NCBI GenBank assembly: GCA_937922795.1
Contig: CALAJK010000086.1
Location: forward strand, 1 to 62,244
DNA length: 62,244 nt
Origin: an uncultured Anaerolineae bacterium
GTDB lineage: Bacteria > Chloroflexota > Anaerolineae > Aggregatilineales > Phototrophicaceae
Reading direction: 5' to 3'
Below, in pieces: positions 26,632-35,232 of the stretch. The position numbers and the translations under genes are program-made. Numbering within the stretch: the first letter of the stretch is position 1; each line of letters begins with the position of its first letter. The notes under the pieces were generated by a model. That model had not been told where the DNA came from and ran no database searches. It saw only the letters and a program-made list of their open reading frames with translations.

Positions 26632-28674
26632 TCAGGCTCCCTTCTGCGCTCGATACAGCAGAGCTTGCTCGGATAAGCGGCGCAGCGGCGGCGGCAGCAG
26701 CCCCTGAGGTTTCGACAGCATCGTCACAACTAACAGCACGCCGAAGGCCAGCAGCCGATAATCCTGGAGCTCGCGCAGCACCTCCGGTAAGCCGATTAAC
26801 ACGAATGCGCCCAGTATCACCCCTGGAATAGATCCCATACCGCCGATGATGATCATGCTGACGACGTTAATCGAGACGAGCAAGGTGAAGCTGTTGGGAA
26901 AAATCCCTTGCAGCCAAGATCCAAAAATCGCCCCCCCTAACCCAGCGAACGACGCGCCGGTAGCATAAGCCAGCAGCTTGATCCGAACCACATCGATGCC
27001 CATGGCGCGCGCTACGTCTTCATCAGCGCGCATCGCGCGCCAGGCGCGGCCCAAACGAGTGCCGCCCAGGCGCACGACCACGAACGCCGCGACCATCACC
27101 CCAGCTAGAATCAGATAATAAATGCTGGTAGCGCCGCCCAAGCCGATTCGCCAGGCCGGATTGAGCGCCGTCAGGTCCAGCACTGGAAACGGAATATTGG
27201 CAATGCCCTGCGCGCCGCCCAGCAGCGGACTGAACGTATTGGACAGCGCGATCAAACGGATGATCTCGCCGAAACCCAGGGTGACGATCGCCAGATAGTC
27301 GCCGCGCAGGCGCAGGATCGGAATGCCGAGCAGTAGTCCAGCGCAGCCTGCCACGAGAATGCACAGCGGCCAGGCCTGCCAGAACGTCAGCACGCCGGTA
27401 CAGGTTGTGGCGATATCGGCCCGGGCGATCTCAGACGGATTGATGCCGCCGCAGGTGATCAAACTAGGCGTGGTCAAGATGCCCACGGTGTAAGCGCCGA
27501 TGGCAAAGAAAGCCACATAGCCCAGGTCCAGCAGGCCGGCATAGCCAATGGTCACCGTCAAGCCAATGCCCATGATGACATACAGGCCAACCAGATCGAT
27601 CACGCTGGTGATGTACTGCCCCAAGAATGACGGCGCGGCCAGCATTAGCACAAAAGCGATGGCGACTGCGATACGACGCACGGACTGCTGCGCCTGCGGG
27701 TCTAAATCTTCGAACCGGCTTTCTGCCTGTCTGTTGAAACCCGGCATGAACCAGAAAGTAAAGCTCAGGATGAAGAACGTGATGACGGCCATTGTTAGGG
27801 TCATACCGCCCTGAGCATTCAACCCGCCTAGGATGATGACCGCGACCAGCAGCCCCACTCCTGCGTAGAAGATTCCTCGCGGCGCGGCTGAGATCATCAC
27901 GCCGACCAGACCAAAAACTCCAAAAACAACCATCGAGGCTGCCGCATCGGTCGTCAAGAGCCGCGGCATATCCCCTGCGCCGCGGAGTACACTGCCGGCC
28001 TCTAGACCGCTGCCGGCAGCAACCGCCAACACCAAACCAGCAGCCGCGCCGATCACCGTGCCAGCGAGCAGTCGGATGGACAGCGGCCGCCCGATCATAC
28101 GCCCCCCGGCGATATAGCCGCCGCCGCCGACAGCAGCCAGCGCCAGCGCGTCCGGCAGCGTGATGACCTTGTTGATCTGCGACTGAAGCACGCCGACGAC
28201 TACCGTCAGCGCCAGCGCCATCAGCCCGACCTGCCGTACCCGGACAGGCAGCATCAACAGGGCGCTGCTGATCACTCCTAAGACCAAGCTGAGAGCCAGC
28301 AGCGCCAGCAAGCCGGGCAGCAGCTCCAGGCCGAAGGTCAACGCCGGCCCGATCGGATCGGTCTTGAGATCAGGAAATATGAATGTCAAGTCGATGCTCG
28401 CCTCGATCAATACAACTAACGCCAGTCCTACGCCGACGATGAGACTGGCGAGCATCCCTGTCACCACTGCCGTCCGCATGCCGCTCTGCTGGCTCCGAGC
28501 GGCCACATACAAGCCCGTCCCGCCCACGATGATCGCCAGCAGCACCTGACTCAGATTGAGGACGCCTGCGATGACAAAACGCTCCTCGAACTTACCGAAC
28601 ACCGCCGTCAGCGCCACAATGATAGTGGCGATGGCCATATACAGGCCGAACCGCAGCGCATCTGTATTCAACAT
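26632..28674 (-). CDS. livM: Branched-chain amino-acid ABC importer permease LivM with extended N-terminal membrane region
   Basis: A 680-residue permease, about twice the usual LivM length. Residues from about 355 on are the normal LivM domain: YVIMGIGLTVTIGYAGLLDLG, FAIGAYTVGIL, the ILRLRGDYLAIVTLGFGEI loop, and GTRLGRAWRAMRADEDVARAMG. The first 350 residues hold about nine to ten further hydrophobic segments with no family I recognise. An extracytoplasmic loop carries two cysteines (ITCGG and TTCTG). It lies between livH and livG with gaps of three and one bases. Confidence 0.9.
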   Translation of the reverse strand: MLNTDALRFGLYMAIATIIVALTAVFGKFEERFVIAGVLNLSQVLLAIIVGGTGLYVAARSQQSGMRTAVVTGMLASLIVGVGLALVVLIEASIDLTFIFPDLKTDPIGPALTFGLELLPGLLALLALSLVLGVISSALLMLPVRVRQVGLMALALTVVVGVLQSQINKVITLPDALALAAVGGGGYIAGGRMIGRPLSIRLLAGTVIGAAAGLVLAVAAGSGLEAGSVLRGAGDMPRLLTTDAAASMVVFGVFGLVGVMISAAPRGIFYAGVGLLVAVIILGGLNAQGGMTLTMAVITFFILSFTFWFMPGFNRQAESRFEDLDPQAQQSVRRIAVAIAFVLMLAAPSFLGQYITSVIDLVGLYVIMGIGLTVTIGYAGLLDLGYVAFFAIGAYTVGILTTPSLITCGGINPSEIARADIATTCTGVLTFWQAWPLCILVAGCAGLLLGIPILRLRGDYLAIVTLGFGEIIRLIALSNTFSPLLGGAQGIANIPFPVLDLTALNPAWRIGLGGATSIYYLILAGVMVAAFVVVRLGGTRLGRAWRAMRADEDVARAMGIDVVRIKLLAYATGASFAGLGGAIFGSWLQGIFPNSFTLLVSINVVSMIIIGGMGSIPGVILGAFVLIGLPEVLRELQDYRLLAFGVLLVVTMLSKPQGLLPPPLRRLSEQALLYRAQKGA

Positions 28675-28677
28675 GGT

Positions 28678-29844
28678 TCAGGCCTTCTTCTCCGACAGAA
28701 CTTCGCCAAAAATGCCCGTCGGACGGAAAATCAATACCAAAATGAGCATGCCAAACACGATCACGTCGCGCAGTTGGTTGGGAATGCCCAGCAAAGACGG
28801 GGCGATCGACTCGACCATGCCTAAGAACATGCCGCCGAACATCGCGCCCGGTATATTGCCGATGCCGCCGACGACCGCGGCTGTAAAGGCTTTGATGCCG
28901 GGGAAGAACCCCATGAACGGCTGCACCTGAGTGTTGTACAGCGCGAAGAAGACCCCGCCGGCGCCGGCCAGGACCGCGCCCAGCACAAATGTCGTCACGA
29001 TCACCCGATCAACGTCGATGCCCATCAACGCGGCCGTCTTCTTGTCCTCGGCCACAGCCCGCATGGCTTTCCCGGTCTTCGTGCGCTTCACGAAGAACCA
29101 CAACGCTGCCATGAAAATGACAGCCAGGAAGAAAACCAGAAAATAAATCGGACGAATCTGTAGTGACAGGCCGAGGAATTCGACCTCGTAACGACCGCCG
29201 ATGAGATCCAGGCCGCGGCAAACCTGCGCCCCATTCACCTCAATGCACTCTAGGTTATTGAAGATGCCGGGCAGCACGAAGAAATTGACATCAGGATACA
29301 CCCGCGTGCCAGAGCCGAACAGCCGAAGGAAGAGCTGTTGAAGTGTGATCGAAGCGCCAATCGCCGTGATCAACGGGACTAGGCGCGGCGCGCCCCGCAG
29401 CGGCCGGTACGCAATGCGCTCCAGCAGCACCGCAATCGTCACTGAGGCAGACATCCCGACCAGCACTGTGATGAGCAGCGCTAAAAAGGTCTGATCATCT
29501 AAGAAGCCGGATTGATCCATCGCATTGATCGCAAAGAACCCGATATAGGCTCCGGCCATGAACACTTCGCTGTGAGCGAAGTTAATCATCGATAGGATGC
29601 CGTACACCAGCGTATAGCCCAATGCGATGAGCGCATAAATGCTGCCCTGCGCCAGACCGAAAATGAAAAGACGGACGAAGCGCTCAAGGGTGAATTGGCC
29701 GGACGCAATATTAGCGATCGCAATGTAAGCCAAATACGCCATCAAGATGATGCCAACAAGCCGCAGTGGATTGCGAAGATTTCTATCCAGGAAACCCGTC
29801 CACCGGCTAGGTGAGGACACGAGCGTGGGGGTATCCGATACCAT
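28678..29844 (-). CDS. livH: Branched-chain amino-acid ABC importer permease LivH
   Basis: A 388-residue permease when started at the ATG at 29844; the frame is open 46 codons further upstream, but that part reads through the intercistronic hairpin region and looks non-coding. LivH motifs are clear: FGLAQGSIYALIALGYTLVYG, INFAHSEVFMAGAY, RPLRGAPRLVPLITAIGASI and the coupling-loop TKTGKAMRAVAEDKKTAALMG. An extracytoplasmic insert of about 50 residues contains a cysteine pair (LECIEV and QVCRGL). It forms the membrane channel with LivM. Confidence 0.9.
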   Translation of the reverse strand: MVSDTPTLVSSPSRWTGFLDRNLRNPLRLVGIILMAYLAYIAIANIASGQFTLERFVRLFIFGLAQGSIYALIALGYTLVYGILSMINFAHSEVFMAGAYIGFFAINAMDQSGFLDDQTFLALLITVLVGMSASVTIAVLLERIAYRPLRGAPRLVPLITAIGASITLQQLFLRLFGSGTRVYPDVNFFVLPGIFNNLECIEVNGAQVCRGLDLIGGRYEVEFLGLSLQIRPIYFLVFFLAVIFMAALWFFVKRTKTGKAMRAVAEDKKTAALMGIDVDRVIVTTFVLGAVLAGAGGVFFALYNTQVQPFMGFFPGIKAFTAAVVGGIGNIPGAMFGGMFLGMVESIAPSLLGIPNQLRDVIVFGMLILVLIFRPTGIFGEVLSEKKA

Positions 29845-29936
29845 ATCGATCCTGCCTGATTTCCAAGAATTTATTGGCGAGAAGTCCTGCAAGAGATTCT
29901 CGTCCGTCAGCAATCTCCGATTCGGACTATATAGGG

Positions 29937-29963
29937 GCAGAGGCGGGGTTACCCCACCTCTGC
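29937..29963 (-). terminator. Strong intercistronic hairpin between livK and livH
   Basis: On the minus strand GCAGAGGTGGGG, a three-base loop (TAA) and CCCCGCCTCTGC form a 12-bp stem with one G-U pair, extendable by about three pairs. It sits 38 bases after the livK stop and about 90 before the livH start. No T run follows directly, so partial termination or protection of the livK message against 3' decay is more likely than a full stop. Confidence 0.65.
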
Positions 29964-30000
29964 TCCTCACCATCTCGATCAAGAGCCAGCGAAATACTCG

Positions 30001-31233
30001 CTAGGACTCAGGCACCTCAATTGTGATTGAACCGTCGGGGTTCGGCACGCCCACCGCGACCTCAATTTCAGCGCCGCCCTCGCCATACTGGATGATACCG
30101 ATCTTAGCCGCCGAACATTCGCCCGTGCCGTCGCAGTTGAGAACGCCGCTCAGACCTTTGAAGTCTTTGATCGAGCGAATATATTCCTGCAAGGCCGCGC
30201 GATCGATCACCAGATTGCCGTCCGCGTCCAGCGTGCCTACCGCCTCAATGGCATCCAGGATCATGTTAGTGGCGTCATAAGCGTTCGGCCAGAACGGACC
30301 AGTGGGCTTCTCCAGACCATACTTTTCCAGATACTTAGCCAGCACCTCGGCGACAGTGTCCGACTCTTCGGGGATGGCCGACGACGCGTAGGTGCCAACC
30401 GCTGCTGCGCCGGCCAGCGTCGGGTACTCACCGCCCTTGATGCCGTCTGCGCCCATGAAGATCACGTCCTTCATGCCCGCATCTGCGCGCTGCTGCGCCA
30501 GACGCGCGCCTTCTGCCGCAAAACCGCCGAAGTAGATCAGCTCCGGCTCTTCAGCCGCAATATTCTCCAGCGTGCTGCGGAAGTTGGTCTCGCCCACGTT
30601 GACCGCGTCCGCCGCTACAACTTCGCCACCCAGCTCAGTGAACCGTTTGGTGACGACTTCAACCAACCCAGCTCCGTAGGGGCTGCCATCGTGAATTGTG
30701 GCAATCTTGCGCACACCCAGCGTGTTGTAGATGAACTCTGCCGCCACCACACCCTGGAAGCCGTCCGACACCACAGCACGGTTGAAGCTGGTGTAGCCGC
30801 TCAGCGTCAAGCCAGGAGCCGTGCAGCTCGGGCTGATGCTGGAATAACCCGCCGCATCAAAAATGGGAGCGGCAGCGCGGCACGCGCTGGAGCACATCGG
30901 CCCGACCACGCCGACCACGCCGGCATCGGCCACGAAACGGTTTGCAACCGTCTGACCACCTTCTGCCGAGCACAGATCATCCTGGGGATCCAGCTTGACG
31001 GCGAACTCTTTGCCCTCAACTGTGACGGTCGGGCGGGCATCCAGCGCCAGCTCGGCGCCGCGCTGAATATCTTCGCCCAACGGAGCGAGACCTTCGCCGC
31101 TGAGCGCCGCCGCCAAGCCGATCACGACCGAGCCGTCGGGCGCAATCGTCACGACTGGCGCATCCTGAGCGCTTGCGGCGGCCACCGTCAGCAGCATCAC
31201 CGCCAAAACAAGAACCACAAACTTTCGTAACAT
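30001..31233 (-). CDS. livK: Branched-chain amino-acid ABC importer substrate-binding protein LivK
   Basis: A 410-residue type-I periplasmic-binding-fold protein. The N-terminal signal ends in AASAQD, a signal-peptidase-I site; there is no lipobox cysteine. The mature start VVIGLAAALSGEGLAPLGEDIQRG is typical of LivK/LivJ. Several cysteines are present in probable pairs (DDLCSAEGG; MCSSACRA and SPSCTAPG; LNCDGTGECSA). It captures amino acids or small amides for LivHM. GAGGAGGAG precedes the ATG, and a near-consensus promoter lies 70 bases upstream. Confidence 0.92.
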   Translation of the reverse strand: MLRKFVVLVLAVMLLTVAAASAQDAPVVTIAPDGSVVIGLAAALSGEGLAPLGEDIQRGAELALDARPTVTVEGKEFAVKLDPQDDLCSAEGGQTVANRFVADAGVVGVVGPMCSSACRAAAPIFDAAGYSSISPSCTAPGLTLSGYTSFNRAVVSDGFQGVVAAEFIYNTLGVRKIATIHDGSPYGAGLVEVVTKRFTELGGEVVAADAVNVGETNFRSTLENIAAEEPELIYFGGFAAEGARLAQQRADAGMKDVIFMGADGIKGGEYPTLAGAAAVGTYASSAIPEESDTVAEVLAKYLEKYGLEKPTGPFWPNAYDATNMILDAIEAVGTLDADGNLVIDRAALQEYIRSIKDFKGLSGVLNCDGTGECSAAKIGIIQYGEGGAEIEVAVGVPNPDGSITIEVPES

Positions 31234-31300
31234 GCAGTCTCCTCCTCACTGAATATCGTTTAACTTTGCCATAACCTCGCCTGATCGGCTGGGCAGCAAG

Positions 31301-31329
31301 AGTATACTCACTTACACCGTTTGCGTCAA
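31301..31329 (-). promoter_or_regulatory. Sigma-70 promoter of the liv operon
   Basis: On the minus strand TTGACG (31329-31324), exactly 17 bases and TATACT (31306-31301) give a near-consensus housekeeping promoter. Predicted transcription starts near 31294, leaving a leader of about 60 bases with a GAGGAGGAG ribosome site before livK. No operator-like repeat is obvious around it. Confidence 0.75.
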
Positions 31330-31510
31330 AGCGAGTAGTTCAGGTCGTCGGTCTTAGCGAAAGTATAGAATAAACGGGATTTTATATGGTGTAACAACCG
31401 AGTTCACCGTAAAATTGCTCAACTCAGAACGGCTAATCTTTATATGAATTGCATAAATCACCAACTGAGGGGGCAGACGTCGTTTTCGCCCTGGAGCACG
31501 CAGGTTCGGC

Positions 31511-31687
31511 ATGAACGGGAACAAATCTCATCTCATGAGCGATCTGCCCAAAACGCGCACCGCGAAGATTGTCCGCCGACTGATCCGTCAGCATTATCTG
31601 AACGAGCCGCTCGGCGATACATCGAGTCTGATGAACCCGGAAGTGCTCCAAACCCTGCCGACCGCTCAAACACCAGCCCACGGTTGA
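31511..31687 (+). CDS. Possible small protein (58 aa), unknown
   Basis: An ATG at 31511 opens a 58-residue frame to TGA at 31687. It starts MNGNKSHLMSDLPKTRTAKI, has a basic helical centre (VRRLIRQHYLNEPLG) and ends SSLMNPEVLQTLPTAQTPAHG. The composition looks protein-like and it lies in the only gap above 400 bases without an assigned gene (31234-31704), but the ribosome site is poor (GCAGG) and I recognise no family. The minus strand and another plus frame are also open here, so coding status is uncertain. Confidence 0.3.
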   Translation: MNGNKSHLMSDLPKTRTAKIVRRLIRQHYLNEPLGDTSSLMNPEVLQTLPTAQTPAHG

Positions 31688-31704
31688 GCCGAACCATCTA
31701 GCTG

Positions 31705-33216
31705 TCACGAACCGGCAGGGAACCGGGCGCGGCGCTGGAGCGCGCCCAAGATGCGCTCAACTCCATCTTCAGCTTGTTGAGTCAGCGTGTCCAACTCAAT
31801 CAGTTTCGACCGCGCCATCGCCTCACTCCCCAATTGCGCCGCGTTGAGCCGCGCATTTGTCGCCGAAGCGCGCAAGGCCGCCCACGCCAGCCACATACCT
31901 GCCGCTGCCTCTCCGATTCCATGAGCGCTCCCCTGCTCCGCAATCTCGACCAATAGCGTCATGACCTCAACCGTTCGCCGGCACACATGCAGAGGCGTTT
32001 CAATGGCCGCCAACAGCGCCTGCTGCGCGGCTGGTGCGTCTTTCTGCAAGCGCCTAGCCGCCAGATACCGCTCAAAGGCCGCAGCGTCTCCAGATACCGC
32101 CCTCTCCAACTCCTGACGCAGCGTATCCGCGCGCTGAGCGATCGCTGTCATGCGCTCGGCCACATCCGCGTAGCGGGCATTGTTCAGCGTCAGTCGCGCC
32201 GTCATACTCGTCAGCGCTGCGGCCAATGCCCCAGCGTAGGCGGCCGCCGCGCCGCCGCCTGGGGCCGCCGTGCCGGCCGCCAGCCGCTCTAGGAAACCTG
32301 GTTCTGCTGTATGACCGCGCTCAATCGCCGCCAGACGGTTCTCAAGGATTTTATCTGGCGAGAGCGAGTCGAGCTGCAGATACCACTGCGCCGCGTCGTT
32401 CAGCGCCGCCTGGGGGATCAAACCGATCAGCTCAGAACGCTCGATCCCCACCCCATAACGCGCCGCCTCCCGCCGGATGAACTCGACCACCCGAGCGACA
32501 GGCGTCTGCACATAATCCGTCAAGTTCATAGAAACCTGCGCCCGCCCCCCCACTGACAGACCTAACGCTTTTACGTAGCGCAAGCCGCCGGAAGAGTGGC
32601 GCACGGCGACGGCGATTTTCTGGGCGATGCGCACATCATCTGTGGTCAGATATACGTTGAAGGCAATCAGCGGTGGGCGTGCACCGATCGCCACTGCGCC
32701 GGCTTTGCCCAACCAACGCGGCCCGAAATCAGGCGCGCGGTCTGCGTCCGACTCGATCGTTTGCTTTAACCCCTCATACTGACCGCGGCGCACAGCTTCG
32801 AGATTTTTACGGTCAGGTCGGACGGCGGCCGCCTCATACAAATAGACCGGTATCCCCAGTTCCTCGCCCACGCGCTGGCCAAGCTGGCGCGCCAACTGGG
32901 CGCATTCCTCCAGTGTCACGCCGCGCAGCGGCACGAAGGGGACGACGTCGGCTGCGCCGATGCGGGGATGCTGCCCCTGGTGGGAGTCCAGATCGATCAA
33001 TGCGGCTGCTGTGCGCACCACGGCAAACGCGGCCTCCAAGACGGGTTCCGGCTCGCCTACGAACGTCAACACGGTGCGGTGATGATCGGGATCGCTGGAG
33101 CAGTCGAGGAGATGAACGCCGGGAACCGCTTGCACAGCCGCTGCTACCGCAGCAATCACTTCGGGACGCCGCCCCTCCGAGATGTTCGGCACGCATTCTA
33201 CCCAGCGCTCGCCCAT
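31705..33216 (-). CDS. ftcD: Glutamate formiminotransferase / formiminotetrahydrofolate cyclodeaminase fusion
   Basis: A 503-residue bifunctional enzyme starting at the ATG at 33216 behind AAGGGGGGAA; the frame continues 40 codons further upstream without support. The N-terminal formiminotransferase domain (about 1-300) shows ECVPNISEGRRPEVI, DPDHHRTVLTFVG, HPRIGAADVVPFVP and a GLRYVKALG segment. The C-terminal cyclodeaminase domain (about 320-503) starts FLERLAAGTAAPGGGAAAAYAGALAAALTSM with its glycine-rich folate-binding stretch. It moves the formimino group from formiminoglutamate (histidine degradation) to tetrahydrofolate and releases ammonia. No other hut genes are in the window. Confidence 0.93.
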   Translation of the reverse strand: MGERWVECVPNISEGRRPEVIAAVAAAVQAVPGVHLLDCSSDPDHHRTVLTFVGEPEPVLEAAFAVVRTAAALIDLDSHQGQHPRIGAADVVPFVPLRGVTLEECAQLARQLGQRVGEELGIPVYLYEAAAVRPDRKNLEAVRRGQYEGLKQTIESDADRAPDFGPRWLGKAGAVAIGARPPLIAFNVYLTTDDVRIAQKIAVAVRHSSGGLRYVKALGLSVGGRAQVSMNLTDYVQTPVARVVEFIRREAARYGVGIERSELIGLIPQAALNDAAQWYLQLDSLSPDKILENRLAAIERGHTAEPGFLERLAAGTAAPGGGAAAAYAGALAAALTSMTARLTLNNARYADVAERMTAIAQRADTLRQELERAVSGDAAAFERYLAARRLQKDAPAAQQALLAAIETPLHVCRRTVEVMTLLVEIAEQGSAHGIGEAAAGMWLAWAALRASATNARLNAAQLGSEAMARSKLIELDTLTQQAEDGVERILGALQRRARFPAGS

Positions 33217-33240
33217 GCTGTTCCCCCTTCTCAACGAAAA

Positions 33241-33261
33241 GCCGCGGTTGATACCCGCGGC
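33241..33261 (-). terminator. Factor-independent terminator after the exporter operon
   Basis: On the minus strand GCCGCGG, seven bases and CCGCGGC form a 7-bp GC stem immediately followed by TTTTCG. It lies 32 bases past the stop of the second ABC exporter gene and before the FtcD start, separating the two transcription units. Confidence 0.65.
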
Positions 33262-33292
33262 GGCTAATCGTACATCAAACGCTATATCCGCG

Positions 33293-35227
33293 TCAGTCGC
33301 TGCCGGCAGGGAGCGCCGATGGGGAAACGCGCCCATTAGCGGCGGGCATCTCCGCCTCGACCTCTCGGCGGAACTGGCTCATGTACAGATCGTAATACGC
33401 CCCGCGCCGCGCCAGCAGTTCGGCATGCGTTCCTCGCTCGACGATCTCGCCGTTCTGCAGCACCAACACCTGATCCGCATTACGAATGGTGCTCAGCCGG
33501 TGCGCGATGACGAAGCTGGTTCGCCCTTCCAGTAGTCTCTCAAATGCCTTCTGGATCAAGCGTTCTGTGCGCGTATCGACGCTGGAAGTTGCCTCGTCTA
33601 GGATCAAGATGCGCGGGTTCATCAGCGCCACGCGGGCGATGGCGATGAGCTGGCGCTGCCCCTGGCTTAGGCCGCTCCCGCGTTCTCCCAGCACCGTCTG
33701 GTAACCCTGTGGCAGCCGTTCGATGAACTGGTCAGCAGCGACCAACCGCGCGGCAGCCATCACTTCCTCATCGGTGGCCTCCAAGCGTCCATAACGGATA
33801 TTATTCACCACCGTATCCGAGAACAGGAAGGTATCCTGAAGTACGATCCCAATCTGACGGCGCAGGCTGGCCGCGGTGACATCCCGCACATCCATCCCGT
33901 CAATCCTGACGCTGCCGCGCGTCACATCGTAGAAGCGCGGGATCAGGTTGATGATCGTCGTCTTGCCGGCGCCGGTCGGGCCAACGATCGCCACTGTCTG
34001 ACCAGGCTGCGCTTCGAGGTGAATGCCGCGCAGCACAGGCTCCCCTGCTTCGTATTCCGCCCATACTTCATCGAACACGACGTGTCCTTGAATCGGCGGC
34101 ATTTCGCGCGCGTCGGGTTTGTCAACAATGGCCGGCTCGACCTCCATCAAGCCAAAGATGCGCTCGCCGCCAGCGATCGCGCTTTGCACGTTCGTCCACA
34201 GCACGGCAATCTGCTGAATCGGCTGGTTGAAACGCTGCACATACTGCAAAAACGTGAATACCGTGCCTAGCGAAATGACGATCGTCCCCAACAGCGGCTC
34301 ATCTCTCAAGACGGATAACCCGCCGACCACCACCACAACGCCCAGCGCCACATAACCCAACGCCTCCAGCACCGGGTTCAGGGCGCTGGTGAAGCTGGCA
34401 GCGCGAATGTTCGCGTCGCGATTGGCAGCATTGACCCGTCGAAAATGCTCGATGTTCTCGTCCTCGCGATTAAAAGCCTGCACCTCGCGCACACCGGCGA
34501 TGCTCTCTTGCAGATCAGCGTTGACGCTGCCCATTTCGCGCCGGCTGCGACGGAAAGCCTGGCGCGCCTGGCCGGAAAAATAGACCGTCGCCGCGATCAT
34601 CAGCGGCACAACCGATAGACTGAGCAGCGCATACGGCACATTGGTTTGCAGCATCCTCACGATGATCCAGACGATCAGCAAACCGCCGCTCAACACCTGC
34701 ACCAGCGCAAAACTCAACGCCTGCTGGATCGTCTCCGAATCGCTGGTGAAACGGCTCATGATATTGCCCGCTTCGTTTTCGGCGTAATAGCCCAGATGCA
34801 AGCGAGTGATATGCCGGAAAACATCCTTGCGAATCTGGCGCAGCGCGTTCTGGCTGGCCCACGTCATAGTGAAAAACATCAGGCCGCTGAAAACAGAGCC
34901 CGCTATGTACAGCGCCACCAGTAAGCCCACGATCCCTAACAAACCTGCCAGCTTGGCTTCTAGCGCCGCATCCGGCGTCGCCAGGGCATCGAACCAGCAG
35001 GTTGAACCGGGGCGCGGGAACAGATAACAGTCTACCGCCTGGCCTACCAGCTCTGGCCCGACCACCTGAGCCCAGGTAGTGATCACCATGAGCGCCGCCA
35101 CCAACACCAGCGCATACCAGCGCTGGCGGAAATAGCTCCAGAACCGCGCCAGGGTAGCGCCCACTCGCTTGGGCTTGATCGCGTCACGTTCTAGCAGACG
35201 TCGCGCGCCGTCTAAACCTCCCATCAT
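33293..35227 (-). CDS. Heterodimeric ABC exporter subunit with catalytic Walker B
   Basis: A 644-residue fused membrane/ATPase half-transporter (six helices, then the nucleotide-binding domain). Walker A GPTGAGKTTIINLIPRFYD lies near residue 420, the signature is LSQGQRQLIAIARV, and Walker B LILDEATSSVD carries the catalytic Glu545. The signature deviates from LSGGQ. The partner encoded upstream has the canonical signature but Asp in place of the catalytic Glu, so together they make one consensus and one degenerate ATP site, as in TM287/288 and BmrCD. Export substrate (drug, lipid or peptide) is unknown. The gene starts five bases after its partner. Confidence 0.9.
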   Translation of the reverse strand: MMGGLDGARRLLERDAIKPKRVGATLARFWSYFRQRWYALVLVAALMVITTWAQVVGPELVGQAVDCYLFPRPGSTCWFDALATPDAALEAKLAGLLGIVGLLVALYIAGSVFSGLMFFTMTWASQNALRQIRKDVFRHITRLHLGYYAENEAGNIMSRFTSDSETIQQALSFALVQVLSGGLLIVWIIVRMLQTNVPYALLSLSVVPLMIAATVYFSGQARQAFRRSRREMGSVNADLQESIAGVREVQAFNREDENIEHFRRVNAANRDANIRAASFTSALNPVLEALGYVALGVVVVVGGLSVLRDEPLLGTIVISLGTVFTFLQYVQRFNQPIQQIAVLWTNVQSAIAGGERIFGLMEVEPAIVDKPDAREMPPIQGHVVFDEVWAEYEAGEPVLRGIHLEAQPGQTVAIVGPTGAGKTTIINLIPRFYDVTRGSVRIDGMDVRDVTAASLRRQIGIVLQDTFLFSDTVVNNIRYGRLEATDEEVMAAARLVAADQFIERLPQGYQTVLGERGSGLSQGQRQLIAIARVALMNPRILILDEATSSVDTRTERLIQKAFERLLEGRTSFVIAHRLSTIRNADQVLVLQNGEIVERGTHAELLARRGAYYDLYMSQFRREVEAEMPAANGRVSPSALPAGSD

Positions 35228-35232
35228 GGCGG

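Noticed and set aside
31433-31708. Minus-strand 91-residue and plus-strand 85-residue frames in the livK-ftcD gap
   Set aside because: Odd composition, no ribosome site and no recognisable domain; only the 58-residue frame in a third phase looks protein-like.
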